A DNA stretch of 64,000 bases from Siphonodentalium dalli (Eukaryota > Mollusca > Scaphopoda > Gadilida > Siphonodentaliidae), in the NCBI GenBank assembly GCA_032622095.1, contig CP136069.1, forward strand, positions 43,066,194 through 43,130,193. Reading direction: 5' to 3'. The notes beneath the pieces are model-generated. The model saw nothing but the letters and a program-made list of their open reading frames with translations. It ran no database searches and had not been told where the DNA came from. Both the position numbers and the translations under genes were made by a program. This document shows, piece after piece, positions 12,201 through 27,200 of the stretch. Numbering within the stretch: position 1 is the stretch's first letter; the number at the start of each line of letters is the position of its first letter.

Positions 12201-15200
12201 ACAGGGTCGTGGCTACAGAATGAGAGGGGGTGTTCGCCTCGAAATGTCCAACTACACCCCCTTAAACAACACCAAATTATCTTTGGGTTTAAACATTCCA
12301 ACTGATACCTCAAACATTCCAAAACCAAAGTTTGGAGAGGGCAACCCCTCCCCCACCGTATAACCATAGGGTTAATTTGGTAAAAACAATTCAGAGTACA
12401 GACTTATCATCAGGGACGTGGCGAATGGGGTTTGTGTGTTGTCTACCCCCCCCCCCCCCACCACACACACACTTTGGTCAAAATGTTTAGCAATTGGAAA
12501 TTTCATGCCCGACAAGAACATTAATCGTCCACTATATATAGGTTTCAATTGTTTGAATTTCTAACTAGTAAAGGAATGTGTTGTTTTAGACAAACAGCAG
12601 CAACCGAAAATCACCAACTTTAGGGGCGTCAGGTTAGAAATTTCGAACTGTTGGAATATTTGAGATACCAATTGGAAAGTTTAAATCCAACGGGTGGGGT
12701 GGACATGGCATTTCGCGAACATAGAAGTTTGGCCCGGTTCAATTAAGGGGCGGGTGCAGTTGGAAATTGCACGATGTACCCCCCCCCCCCACAGAGACCA
12801 ACTAGCCACCCGAGCCTCGTCGAATGTAGGATATAGTCAATTATCAGCTGCGTATGTGACCTATAGATAATATATATTATAAAATTGTATTACCCACGAA
12901 TTAAACTTTTGATAAGAATTATGGCCTAGCTCAAAGCTCACAATCTCCTCTATGTTATTCCATGTGTGTGTGGGAGATGGGGTAAAATGAGATCAATTAA
13001 TGTATTGATTCTTTCCTCTTTCCAAATTTCCGTCGGCTGTTTACAAAGCAGATATGTCATATAGGAAAGGTAACACAAACGCTCTTTATCAAAATATGTT
13101 TTAGAAATAGTGACAATTTTCTATAGAGAATATTATTTTTATTGAGTTTATGCCCACGCCCATATGTCGTGATTTTCAAGGCTGTCCAAATTTTTGTCAT
13201 GTTTTTTTTTGTTGCAGGGGTGGGATGACCGTTGTACAGCATACTGTATATATGATATACACACCCGTAACGATGACACCCCTTAATACGAGTGTGCTAA
13301 CGAAAACGTAGTTTTATATATATATCCATGGTATGACAACCGCATAAAACATCTGCATAAAAATAATAAAAAAGTTACTCTAACAAATATTTTTCATTTC
13401 CCTTTGAATCGAAAAATGACCTATGTGTGTCCTGATGACATCGCCGATTTATTTTGATTCTTGCTACACGTAGAGAGCGGTGGTCGATAATATACGAGTT
13501 ATGTCGTCTCACATAAAAAAATCGCCTCCTGATCATTGCTCTCGGCTGATTAACTCGGCGTGAATGCATGGTCGCAGTCATGCATCGATCCATATAATTA
13601 TATTGTCTTATTTCTGACACCGCCACTCGTCAGTAAACGCAAAGCTCGTCATTTCAAGAGCCTGCGATGTACTCATGTTCGAATTCACATCGTGGAACTC
13701 ATACAAGTCTAAGATCCATATGCGAATATAAGGCCATGCATTGACTATAGACACTAAGATACATGCGCTGATTCGCCCACCCCACCCCAGCCGCTATCCA
13801 GCATCCCTGTCACACAATAATGTCAACTCGGACTCGGCTCTTTCTCGATAACCTCTCAATGCCGTACATAAAGATTGCACAAGCCCACATTTTTTCGTTC
13901 CGGACTGTAGAAAATTGTCGATAACCAGTCTAAATGAGCGGGAACTTAACTTACTACTTAAGTAGGACTTAATCTTGTTTTGTGAAACGCGTTCTTGAAA
14001 CGGAAAAGTTACATAATAAGATCCACCTTAGATCTTAGATTAAGTCCATCTTAAGATAATCTTATGACCTTGCTTCATGAAACAGGCCCCAGGAAGGTAA
14101 CCTCCTTATAATTCGTGCAGAAGTTGAAAACCAATTAATGACGCTAGTTAATATTTATGGTCCAAATACTGATGATCCTTCCTTTTATAAATCAATTAGA
14201 GAAAGTCTTGAGCAAATAACAGATGGCACCATAGTCATATGTGGGGATTTCAATTTAGTCCTGGACCCAGACCTCGACCTTTTATATTATAAAGCTATAA
14301 ATAATCCTAATGCACGTGATGAAGTACTTTACATGATAAATAAGCTAGATTTAGTCGATATTTGGAGATACAATAACCCAAAGGAACGCAGATACACATG
14401 GCGTCGGACCAACCCATCCAAACACGCACGTTTGGACTTTTTCCTAATCTCTCGAGATCTGATACCAACAGTAGAAAACTGCGATACACACCCTGGATAT
14501 AAAACAGATCACTCTGCGATATCGTTACAATTGAAATTTTATAATTTTGAAAAGGGTAGGGGCTTCTGGAAATTTAATAACTCATTATTAAAAAACAAAG
14601 ATTATATAGAACTAGTAAAGGATACCATATATAGAGTTGTTAAACAATACTTGAAAAGTGGATTGACGGGTAATGCTAATTTAAATATGAATAATGCTGA
14701 ATTTAACATTGATGACCAATTATTTTTCGAAACTCTCTTGATGGAAATAAGGGGCGCTTCCATACCATTTTGCTCTCATTTATCTAAACTAAGAAAATGT
14801 AAAGAGACTAAATTAATTGAACAAATAACAAATCTAGAGAATATTACAACGGAAAAAGAAAGTCTAGAAATGGAGAAGCTTAAACGTGAATTAGAAGCAT
14901 TACGAGAAGAAAAACTAAATGGGATATTTGTTAGATCACGTGCTAGATGGATTGGTGACGGGGAGAAGCCAAGTAAATATTTCTTAAATTTAGAAAAACG
15001 AAATTGTACGTCTAAAACCATCCAAAAATTACAGGCAGATAACGGAGACATGATATATGAACAACATGAAATCCTTCAAGAGACAAACCATTTCTATAAG
15101 CGTCTTTATAAAAACCAAGATGCAGAAACACATTCCTTAAACATTGATAACTTAATAACTAACGTGTGTGATATAAATGACAAAGTTGAAATAAATAAAT

Positions 15201-18200
15201 TAACGCTAGAGACTGGTCGATGTTTGGAAGGAGAAATTAGTTACAGCGAAGCGCTAAATTACTTGAAAAAAAATGAAAAATAATAAATGCCCTGGAAACG
15301 ATGGATATTCTGAGTTTTTTAAATTCTTCTGGCGAGATGTTGGAACCTACCTGGTCAGATCACTTAACTACGGCATGAAAGTTGGAAAAATATCTGTTAC
15401 ACAGAGGCAGGGAATAGTAACACTCCTCCCCAAAGACAACAAACCACGACAATTTCTTAAAAACTCGAGACCAATATCCTTATTAAATGTGACATATAAA
15501 ATTCTTACAGGAGTCCTATCTGAAAGATTAAAACAAGTTTTACCATTTCTAATACATTCAGATCAAACCGGATTTATATCTGGACGGTACATTGGGGAGA
15601 ATATTCGACTAGTGATGGACATGATGCTACATACAAAGCAAAATAAAATACCGGGACTCTTGCTATTGATAGATTTTGAAAAAGCATTTGATTCTATATC
15701 CTGGAAATTGATATACAGTGTACTAAAATACTTTAATTTTAGTCAACCATTTATCGATTATATAAAGACTTTATATTGTGATACTTCATCATGTATAAAT
15801 TTAAATGGGCAAATATCAGACTTTTTCAACTTAGAGAGAGGATGTAGACAAGGCGATCCAATATCCCCATATATTTTTTTATTATGTGCAGAAATTCTTG
15901 GTATTATGGTACGATTCTCAAAAAACATAAATGGTATCAATGTTGGTAATAAGAATATAAGAATGTCGCAATATGCCGATGATACATCTCTTTTCCTCGA
16001 TGGGTCACCAGAGTCTCTAGAAGCAGCTATGAAAGTACTTGATAACTATAAATATGTATCGGGTCAAAAAATTAACTATGACAAAACACACGCAGTGTGG
16101 ATTGGTACAAAGGCAGACAGCACGGAACAGATATGTGACCGATGGAAATTAAACTGGAATCCAGAAACCTTTAAAATACTTGGTATAGAATTTCATCATG
16201 ACACTAAACGTATGATTGACATAAATTTTACAAACGGGCTTATGCAATTAAAGAACATACTAGCAATGTGGAGTAAACGTAACCTAACTGTTCTCGGTAA
16301 GATAACTGTTGTCAAATCGCTAGTTATTTCAAAATTAGTAGACCTGTTCCTTGCACTACCGAATCCCACAGATGAATATATAAAATTTTTAAATAAACTG
16401 CTCTTTGGTTTCATTTGGAACCAAGGTCCAGATAGAATAAGTAGAAAACTGCTCACTCAGAACTATGCTTCTGGTGGGTGTAAAATGATTGATATTAGGA
16501 CTTTCATAAATTCTATGAAGATATCATGGGTTAAGCGAGCTATCACAAAACGGGCTTCCTGGGTTACAGTTTTCGAACAGTCTTGTAGTATATTTTGTAA
16601 TAGTTGGTATCTAATGTCATCTACAATTTTAAAAACCAATCTAAAACACTTGATAACAATTTCTGGAAAGATGTAGTAAATGCCTGGATTCTGTACTGTG
16701 ACAAACTAGCACCGGTGAGTCAATGTGATCTCCTCACTACACCTTTAGTATGATTCGAGGATACGGTAAAACTGGTGAAGCCACGATTGAAACTGTTCAT
16801 GACTGATAAGCTTATATACATATTCGATTTTCAAGACAATTTAGGAAAGTACCTGTCACATGAAGAATTTAACGCTCTACACAAACAAACATCGACTTTC
16901 TAACTTTTAACGGAATTGTAAAATCAATCAAGAAAAGAGATAAATATTTAAGTAAAAGCAACAGGGTTTTGCGCCCTCATATACCATTTCAATTAATAAA
17001 TTTACTTGCTCCGAACAGTGCTAAATCCACGTATAAAACAATGTTACCAATTGAATCACCCCATAAACAAATAAGTAAATGGGAACGAAAGTTGAACCGA
17101 ACATATAATGTCGAGTTCTGGACTGAAGTATATAGATGCCCATTTATTTACGTCACCGATACCAAACTTAAGTGGTTCCAATACCGAAGAAATACACATA
17201 TCATCGGTACAAAACAACTTTTGAAAAAAATGAAAATATCTGACGACGACTCATGTACCTTCTGTAAATCTAATACTGAATCGATCATTCACATTTTCTG
17301 GGAATGTCCAAACATACAATATTTTTGGAATACGGTCGAATATTGTGTATTTCATAATACGAGTACTAGATTACAACTCACACGTGAAACTGCAATATTT
17401 AGCAGCCGCCCTGGAAAATATACCAGTCCTTGGATAATATTCCTTCTTATCTTTGTTAGATATCACATTTATAGATCGAAGATGAATAACTCTATGCCAA
17501 ACCTCACCGGACTTAAAAAAGAACTTAGTTTATATTTCCAATCTGAGCGTGTTTTTTATTATAATAAAGGTCAATACACTAAATTTAAACAAAGATGGTC
17601 TTATCTAGAAGAACTATTTTAATTTAATGTGTGACTGCACATGCCAACCATAAAACCTGCGTAACGCACCAACACACCCTGACATTGGTTTTCGGCAAGC
17701 AATCAAATATATATGCTGCTGGTGTAACATAATTAATATTAGAGATCCAATTTTCTGATTCCAAATAACAGCAATATACAATACAAACTTGAACAATAAC
17801 TTATAGTATACATCGTTATATATAGAATAGTGAATAAAACATTGGTCGGTTTCTTTTGCCCCCCCCCCCCTTCCCCACCCGGGTCCAAAATTATGGGGGG
17901 AAATGACAAGTTAAATTATATTACACAATACAATATTCCTGAATTTCTATTGATACAAATCTACCATGTGTAATGTCAACGTTATGTTTTGTAAGACTAT
18001 ATATTTTGTCGCAATAAAAATATTTAAAAAATAAATAAAAATTCATGGACATTTCTGCTATTTCTCAATTGTGGTGGTGATGCATAATTTTATTTTTATT
18101 TTTATTCCGTTCTGAATCTACTTTTTTTCAACCCAATATTGATTGTTGCGGCCTTAGTATCATTAGCTGATATATTATAGGTAGTCACACACACTTGACT

Positions 18201-21200
18201 CATGCTAGCATATACTCTATATCCTCTTAGTACATTAATTAAATCAATGTGATATGAATCATTGCCCTATATCTACTGTCTGTAAATATGCGATGGCATC
18301 TGTTAAATCATCTGTAATAAGTCGGCCACTCAACAGTAGAAGTAATATAATTTATTGTTTACATAAACAGGTCAGACAGTCAAAGTCCATCTCTATTCAC
18401 TTACTACCCTATTTACACCAAACCTGTAACAAGTACTGGCTGAAGTGAACATTCATATTGCAAGTGCTCCCCTCCAAGAAATGCTTACCTTTGCCCTTAC
18501 ACTGTATACACATGTCAGTAAGCCCATCCCTGAGATTAAGACCATGCAGTCTATTTTTTTTCTCCCCCCAAAAAATGTAATATATATCTTTAAACATAAT
18601 AAAACACAAAACAAATTATTTTCGTTAATTAAATAATATACACCATGATTCATAATAAACACGAAACGGCATGTGGGGGTCACCAAACGATTCACGGGTT
18701 CACGGGTTTACCGATGGGTGTATACAGTACCAGTGGGATAACCACTGCGGAGGAACTAATCCTGGCGATTTGGTTCTCTACCGAGCTTTATTTACATTCT
18801 CTACCGAGCAAAGTTTCCGATTCTTTGCAATTTTGCTCAATTTCGTGACATCGTCATATTCACAGCAAGTTTTCTGCCACATGTTACCTCGAATCATTAC
18901 AACAGAAGGAGCAATGGACGCACAATTGAAGGTTAGTAATATATGTCCCAAAATCGAGTCAGTTTATAGTCAGAATTTCAAATGTTATTGTGAAATTACT
19001 CGGTATTTGTTAGTTGGTGAGAAAACTTCTTCATTTCAATAACATTTTTACAAACTAATTCTCCTAAAAATTCGTCGTAACTTTTAAAATATGAGGCCCC
19101 TGACATACACTGGGGATGCTAATAAAATCAACTATAACTCGAATTTATTGTTTTGAGAAAAGAAGCTATAATGAAAATATGGTGAAGGTTCCAGTTCTCT
19201 GTTGAGGGCTCCGATTCTTTGCAACTTACTCGCGGTGGCTCCGGTTCTCTACAGATGTGCGGAGTAGTTTTTATATGTCCACATCTAACGCCATAATCAT
19301 GTTGAAACAATTATTTGGCTAAAACAAGATATTGTATTGGATTCACATTACCTAAATACAGTTATCTGCTCAAAATTATAACATCTCTTTCTCACATAGT
19401 TACGACATGCAAACAATTACTGAGCACATATCATATTGTTGTTTCTTGAGGGCAGTATTTATCTTCGCGTACACGTACATTTGACAGATCCAGTTCCTAA
19501 AGTTTCTGTATTGTTGGATAGGTATAACAAAAGAAGTTTCAGCCAGAGGGATAATCAATTTAGCATATGTCACTGAGCAATGGTTGTTTTTTTTTATTTT
19601 TAGTATAAACTGGGACAGGAATTGTGACTATTATTAGAACTGTATAACAATTCTGAAAGTAATTTTATTTTATGAAATTGTTAAATAAATTATATGTAAT
19701 AGTGTGCGTTTCTCCTGTTTATGTTTAGGCGCAATGAAGGAAATATGTCAACGAACGAGTTTCTATTCTTTTTGTGCGTCCGTCCGTCCATCGAGTCGTT
19801 GGGACGCCCGTGCGTCCGTCTGTGCGGAAAGATTCCGGATGAGAACTTAATTTTTAGGCTAACGGATCGAAACCAGATATGGTATGTGAGTGTATGAGCT
19901 CGAAATACAGGTCAAGTTAGGTCCGGAGTTATGGCCCCTTTTTCGATTTAGCACTTTGTCGTTGTGAGGTTTCCGGATGATAATTAAAGATTGTATGATC
20001 GGATCTGAACCAAATTTGATATGTGAGTTTATGAGCTCCAAATACAGGTAAATTGCGAATATGGGTTCGGTCCGACCATTTTGCCGGAGTTATGGTCCTT
20101 GTCAGCTTAGAATTTGACTATTATTTTGGTTTCCGGGTGATAACTTTACTTTTAGGTATCTGATTGTTTTTAAATTCAACTGAATCTCTTGGTATGTGGT
20201 ACGTAGTTCAAATTTCAGAAGACAAATGCCAAGTTTGAAGTTGGTCACTGTGAATTTTGACATAATTAAAAAAAGTTACTAAAAATCCACCTTTCGGGGG
20301 ACACGTGTTCGCTGACCTGTTGTTGTTGTTTTTGTTGTTGTTGTTGCTGTTGTTGTTGTTGGAAGTATTTCTGCAAAGAGACAAGGCATCTTTAAGCGTT
20401 TTTCCACAGTCTTTATTGTTGAATTTACATAGCTGAATATCTATTCCTCAGAAATGGCGATGCTATTATTGTCAAGCAATGATTGGACATTGAAACGAGA
20501 CGCTGCAGCATACACTCATTGCACACGAGGACCCCGAGATCTTCTTGCTATGCAGCGTATCGAGTGATGATATTCGCAACACACAGTACATGACGAAGCA
20601 TTTCGGGATTATTCCAAAAACACTACCCTGTGATCTGGCAACAATCCGCTTAAACGAGGATGATTGCGTTTTGACTTTTCCTGATGAAACCGAAACCGAC
20701 ATACACGAGAGACCTCTGAAGAAAGTCACACGAGATGTGAGTTCACACAAAGAGCTGTTTCAAGAAGAATCGGACATTAACATGACAAAATCTGACTCTA
20801 CTCGTGGTATAGACGAATTGTCACAGTTGTTGCCAGATATAGTAGATTTTCTCACTGAGCATGACCGACTGGAGGAGTGGCAATGTTTCATGCGAGAGTT
20901 AGAAAGCGGACGTTTTACTTTAAATAATATTGCCTTTCAATTATTTATCGATTTCTGTATGGACATTCGGTTCTATCTAGCGATGACATAAAAATGTGGT
21001 AATTAATATTAGGGACCATCACATGACGCTATACAGAGAGAGAGAGAGAGACACTTGGTGTAAATTTTGTAATTGCAATTAAATGTTCTTTGGACCATTA
21101 TATGGGCCGTGTCAATCTATCTGAATACCCATGTCAATGCATATGGTCGCCGCTCATCATGTGTCATGTTTATGACTAATTATGTAGCCATATTGGTAGA

Positions 21201-24200
21201 AATCAAGCGGACGGCATGTACTACTTTATCAAAGGCAGAGCATCGAGCTATTCGCAGAGAACCGAGCGCTCGGTTGAGAATCGGAGTCCTCTGCAGAGAG
21301 TCGGAATCGGAAAATAGAAACTCAATTTCCGTGCATTTCGGGATTAGTTTTTACACACAATGATGGTCAGTGACTATAATTTCACGATGGCGCTATGAAA
21401 CCCGTGAAAACCTGTTCTAATGTTGTTGTTTTTTTACGTTTTACGCCGCGATTGCTCGATAGAGAATCGGAATCGTCGATCAAAAATGCTCACGCAAATC
21501 GGTAGAGAAACACATCGCCAGGAGTAGTTCCCCCACAGTGGGGATAACATTATTTGAGGAAATGGAAGATGTGTCGATGTCACTGATATTTTATATTACA
21601 ATCTTTATTTATAACTAGCAGGGTTACCCGGCGTTGCCCAGGTTAATGTATGCTGTGGATATTTGTTGGGAATAGAGAATGCTCTTGCTTAAAGTGTTAT
21701 ACGTTTTTTTATATTAAATTGTATATTCAAATAGCATCACAAAACATGATTGTTACAGTCATGGAATATAAGTAGTGGCTCACCTTGTCAATTGTCATTC
21801 TGTTTATCGCGATTAATCCGTTCCACCAATAATGAAGTATTTATTTATTTACAACTGCGTATACATTAGACGTTATAATATGATACATATATCATAAACA
21901 CATTAGTTCGATAAAAGATGATAATTGGGTTTTACATATTGAGATGTATCAATCAATCTAGTGGGTTGGACTAAGATCTCGAGGACACCTGGCTATCATA
22001 TCTCCATGAAGATACAGATGTTTCAAAGAAATTTCCAGGTGCTCCTCTGTTCATGGTGATATATATTGGCTAAATATTGTTAGTTTAAAGGAAATGTTGC
22101 TGCGCACATATATCAGCTACATGTGCCAGGCACAGAGCGAGATTTTGAGTTGTTTATGTCAGTCGATGAGTCTGTTCTAAAACCCTTGTCAGATGTCAGT
22201 TTTGGTAGGATCCTGAAAAGTCTTGTGCTACTAACTGCATTTTCTTGTATATCAGAAGAAACTATATTTGAATGCACACTGTGATCACTATGTCTGAACA
22301 GGCCTTCCATATCTCTTGACAAATTGTAACTTTTTGTCGAAACTGTATTGAATGGAACAGACTAAAATTTTGTATTATATATATGCAATCCTCTGACGGT
22401 TCGATGTCTCTCAGTTTGCACGAAAATATGTATCTCTTCAATAGGATGATAAATATACGTTTAATGCTTCTTCTGGTTATCTCTTTTTGCTAGCTCATTG
22501 TGGGAATGCCTTGATTGCCATTCCCATATAAATATGACTTAAGAAGATAGAATTGTTCAAGTGACTTATGTGGGTCACCATATGTCGGGATTGTGAAATG
22601 TGAACGCCCAACTACTTAAAATGATATGGAGATGGCCTGGTGACTGTATATAACTTATATGTGGATATCGGCGAATAGCAATCTTATCAATGATAGTGCA
22701 TATCCGCTCGCCATCCGTGACGCAAACGACACCAAATGTGATTTAATTCATGGTATATCATTAGAGAAAAACGTGTATGAATTTGGTTTATTAAATCAAT
22801 TATTTATGCAACGCCGACTCGAACAGCGCCATATTGCGAAGGTGATTATGTATTCGTTTGGTGGAAATCAGCGACAAAACTATTTCACCATATTTTTTTA
22901 ATTTCCACTCGCACCAACAGCGTCCTTTTAGAAAATTTTAACCCGCACCATTATCTTCCTTGTAAAAGGTTACCCCTCTTAGAACGCCTTGGTGCCATCT
23001 CGTTTGTACCGCGTGAAGTTATATATAGAACGCACACAGACAGACAAAAAGACAAACAGACAGCACGATTTTATTTCTTGTATCATTTGAGAAGAACGTG
23101 TCTGAATTTTATGGTAATTGGTACTAAAAATATTTTGTATCAGTTTTGGTGACCCTCCCGTCCCTATTTCGGACTCAAGCTGCACACTAAGACTCATTAG
23201 AGATTAGAGATGCATATATATGAAATTGGTGGAAATTGGCGAGTATACAAATTCGTATCAATTTAAGGTCCCCATATCTCTCACCCATAGGGCACCAATT
23301 TGGTGTATCTAAACCACACGATAAGACTCCTCGTATCACGGAGAAGAATATGTATCAATCTGGTGGAAATCGGCACTATACATATAGATATCATTGTTTG
23401 TGTCCCTCTCATCTCTATACACCACTGACTCGAATTGCCCCACTTGTGACATCCTTAAACCACACGATTACACTCCTGATATCATGGAGATGATTGTTTA
23501 TAAGTTTGGTGATAATCGGCGACTAAACAATTCTTTTTTTCAAATTTGGTGCCAATCCCTCCCCTCTCCATCTCTCACCCAAACAGCACCACTATGGTGT
23601 CTTTAAATCACGATTAGATTCCTCGTGTCATGGATAAGAACGTGTATCAATTTGGTGGAAATTGGCGTTAAAAAAAATTGTGCATCAATTGTGGTGCCCC
23701 TGTCCATTTCAATGCAACCCTGACTCGAATGAGGCCACATTTGACAGATAAAAGCCACACCATTAGACTCCTCATACCATGGGGATGATTTTTGTATAAG
23801 TGTGGTGGCAATCGGCGACTTATTATCAAATTTAGTGCCCACCTCCTCCCAATATATCATCCAAAAACAACAATTTGGCGTTGTTAAATCGCACAATTAG
23901 ATTCCTCGTATCATGAAGAAGAATATATATCAATTTGGTGGAAATCGGCGCTAAAATTAGTTTGATCAATTTTGGTGCCCCTCTCCCCTTCCGTTCATCC
24001 CTGACTCAAACGACGCCAATTTTGACGTATTTAAACCACACCGTTGGATTCTTCATATCATGGGGTTGATTATATGTAAGTTTCGTGTAATCGGCGACAG
24101 AAAAACAAATCGGCACCCCCCCCCCCATTCCGGGCACCCCTGACGCGAACGGCGCGACTTTTGCCATATTTAAACCACGCCATTAGATTCCTCATACTAT

Positions 24201-27200
24201 GGGGATGATTATATATAAGTTTGGTGGCAATCGGCGACAAATTTGTTTCTGCCCCTCCCCCTTTTCTGCCCCTGACAACAACGGCGTAAATTTAGAAAAT
24301 TCTAACCCCGACCATTATCTTTCTCGTAAAAAGACCCCCTTTGCATCATCTAGATGGTCCCCTGTGAATTTCTATAGAACACAGACAGACAGACAGACAG
24401 ACATTCGCAAATATAGATATATAAGATTGCATTGTGCATTTCGGTATGTAATATTTTATCCACTAAACCTATGCATTTAACCCATTCATGACGGGATATA
24501 CGTTGTTACAGCATTAAAGACACTGTGCCAGTGCATTTTCTTATATATGCGAGCCTCCCATAGGGACCTCGTATATTGTGAATGCGCTGGCTTACAGGAT
24601 CAAGGTAAATATTGTTAAGCCAATGCATTCACATATATATGCGAGGCTACCTATGGTCGACGCGCATATATAAGAGAATGTATTGGTACAGGGTTTTCGC
24701 AAAACATTAAGGAAGCTCCAGTCATGAAAGGGTTAAAAGAGCATTACTAGGGCGTGGCATAATAAGCCAGTGGTAATTTCAACAAAGGGCCATAACTTGG
24801 CGGGCGGAACCCAAATTCGAACTTGACCTGTATTTTGGGTTGGTAAACTCATGCACCAAATTTCATTCCATTCAGTTCAGACTTTAACAAAAGTTATCAT
24901 CCATATTTCATGACCTGTATTTTGTGCTAGTCAACTCACATAACAGATTCGTGCCATTCAGTTGAGACTATCGAAAGTTATCCGGAAACTAAAATCAAAC
25001 GGACGGATGGACAGACCATGCAATAACATAATACGTCTTGGTTTTTTTAATTCGGGCATATATACAATGTCACCCAATAATCCTTCACACAAATAAATAC
25101 ATTTTGAGGATGTTGTAGAGCAACCATGTAGATAGATCCCAGGAAAGTTATCTAAAACAAGAGAGTGGTGCTGGCATACATCCATGGTGGCAAATTCGAA
25201 CCGACAAAGTATGGGTGAGATACATGTATCTGCTTGGACAGAAAAAACATTTTCTTATAAACAAAGATAAAAAATCTGTAGAATGGAAAACATGAACAAA
25301 ACGATTGAACACTCAACTGATTGCCGTCATAATAGTGAACATCTATACCAAATTTCATTGATATCTGTCAACTGGGGGTGGAGATACGGGGAAAAAACCA
25401 ACACTTCCAAATCTACAATGATGAATAACTCCAGAGCGGAAAACTGGAAAAAAAACGATTGAACACTCAATAAACGACTGAACACTCAATTGATTGCCCT
25501 CATAGTAGTGAACATCCATACCAAATTGCATTGAGATTCGTCAATTGGTGGTGGAGATATCTGCTCGGAAAGAGGAAAAAAACACATTTCCAGATAAACA
25601 AAGATGAATAACTCTAGAACGGAAAATCCTGAATAAAATGATTGATCACTCTGTTGAATGCCCTTATAGTAGTGAACACCCAAATAAAATATCAGTAAGA
25701 TTTGGCAAACGGTGGTGGAGATATCTGTTCGGCCGGACAAAAAACAAACAACAACATTTTTAGATAAAAATGGTGAATAACTCTAAAACGGAAAAAAACT
25801 ATTGAACATTCCGTAAAATACACAAGCTTTATACCATAGTAGTGAACTTCCATAACAAATTTCATTCATTCATTCATTTTTAACAATTATAAAAAATAAT
25901 TAAAAATTTGTAAGGCCAATGCATTATCTTATATATGTTAGGCGACCTACTAGTATGATCGACTTGCATTGGCACAAGGTTTTCGCAACAAAAAAACAGT
26001 AAGCTCTTGTGATGAATGGATTAATATGTACTGCTTCAGTGATGGAAGCATGGATACTCTCTATAAGAGATGGGCATTGAATTTTTTGCCACACTGTCAA
26101 TACATCAAAATGTACTTCATCTTTTGAAATTCCAGCCATCAAAATGGCCTTTTAATGAACTCATGTATTACGTTTTGGGACAGAAAACATGCAGGTATTG
26201 CTTTTATGGTGTCATGTCTGACATGGAATCTTTCATGACTGGAGCTTCCTGAAAATTTGCGAAAACCCTGTGCCAATGCACATGGGGAGCCTTGCATATA
26301 TAATAGAATACATTGGCCTAACAATATTTACCTTGACCTTGCCAGCCAGTGAATTATCTTACATGTGTGGGTCTCCCTATGGGACTCTGCACCCAATGAC
26401 ATAATACACACAACAATATCATGCCTGCTTATTGTATGGGTATATCATGTGGATACATGTACCGGTAAAATACACAAGCTTTATACATTTCACAATAGGT
26501 GTATAACCCTTCCTGAACATTTGCGAAAACACTGTGCCAATGCAGTCTCTTATATATGTGAGCCTCACATACTCGCATATATAAGAGAATACATTGGCCT
26601 AACAATATTTACCTTGACCTTGCCAGCCATTGAATTATCTTACATGTGTGAGTCTCCCTATGGGACTCTGCACCCACTGACATAATACACACAACAATAT
26701 CATGCCTGCTTAGTGTATGGCTATATCATGTGGATACATGTACCGGTAAAATACACAAGCTTTATACATTTCACAATAGGTGTATAACCCTTCCTGAACA
26801 TTTGCGAAAACACTGTGCCAATGCAGTCTCTTATATATGTGAGCCTCACATACTCGCATATATAAGAGAATACATTGGCCTAACAAAATATAACTTGACC
26901 TTCCAAGCCAGTGCATTCTCTTAATTTCACATACCTCGAAGTGGTTTTGTGTCAACTGTCTTGATAAGTTGTTCTTCTCTAGTGTATGGCGACTGTAGTC
27001 GTAGATATATATCCAGTAATGTTCCTATGGCTATAACGAAGCCCAGTACACTCATAACGCATCTGGAAAATATCCAAGCTTTTTTGTACAGGTTTGTGAT
27101 CCCCATCCAAACTCATGGCTGTTAAACAAATGTACTAAACTGCTAGTGGATAGTTTTTATTCAACCTGAATTTTCTGCATTTTCAAGGCAATTTTCCACA

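Larger units (their letters stand above)
11458..18038 (+). mobile_element. L1/Tx1-like LINE with 15-bp target-site duplication
   Basis: The direct repeat AAATTCATGGACATT flanks the element exactly (11443-11457 and 18039-18053). The right copy directly follows an A-rich 3' tail (tttgtcgcaataaaaatatttaaa...). After subtracting the element inserted at 11922-14089 and its duplicated cag, the LINE is about 4.41 kb. It encodes an APE-type endonuclease, a reverse transcriptase with YADD, and a C-terminal zf-RVT-like C-x2-C...H...C region. No ORF1 is seen in the roughly 200 bp before the endonuclease. Several 1-nt indels and stops make it inactive. It lies on the strand opposite to the host gene, inside an intron. 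Confidence 0.9.
18742..21541. mobile_element. 2.8-kb DNA transposon with ~45-bp inverted ends and 6-bp duplication
   Basis: The left end CCACTGCGGAGGAACTAA (18742) and right end (reverse complement CCACTGTGGGGGAACTAC, ending 21541) stay similar for about 45 bp, through tcctggcgat and ctctaccga. The 6 bp GGATAA occur immediately outside both ends (18736-18741 and 21542-21547). Many copies of gagaatcgg / ccgattctc lie inside both termini (18775-18825, 19190-19260, 21250-21310, 21455-21510) and may be transposase-binding sites. The interior carries the ORF at 20494-20991, degenerate repeats at 19740-20310 and a TTG microsatellite. I cannot assign a superfamily. Confidence 0.8.

Noticed and set aside
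13375-13626. Arg-rich 83-codon minus-strand frame inside the 2.17-kb TIR element
   Set aside because: I looked for Harbinger transposase or Myb-like motifs and found none.
18671-19042. 123-codon plus-strand frame
   Set aside because: It crosses the left terminus of the 2.8-kb transposon and has no recognisable domain.
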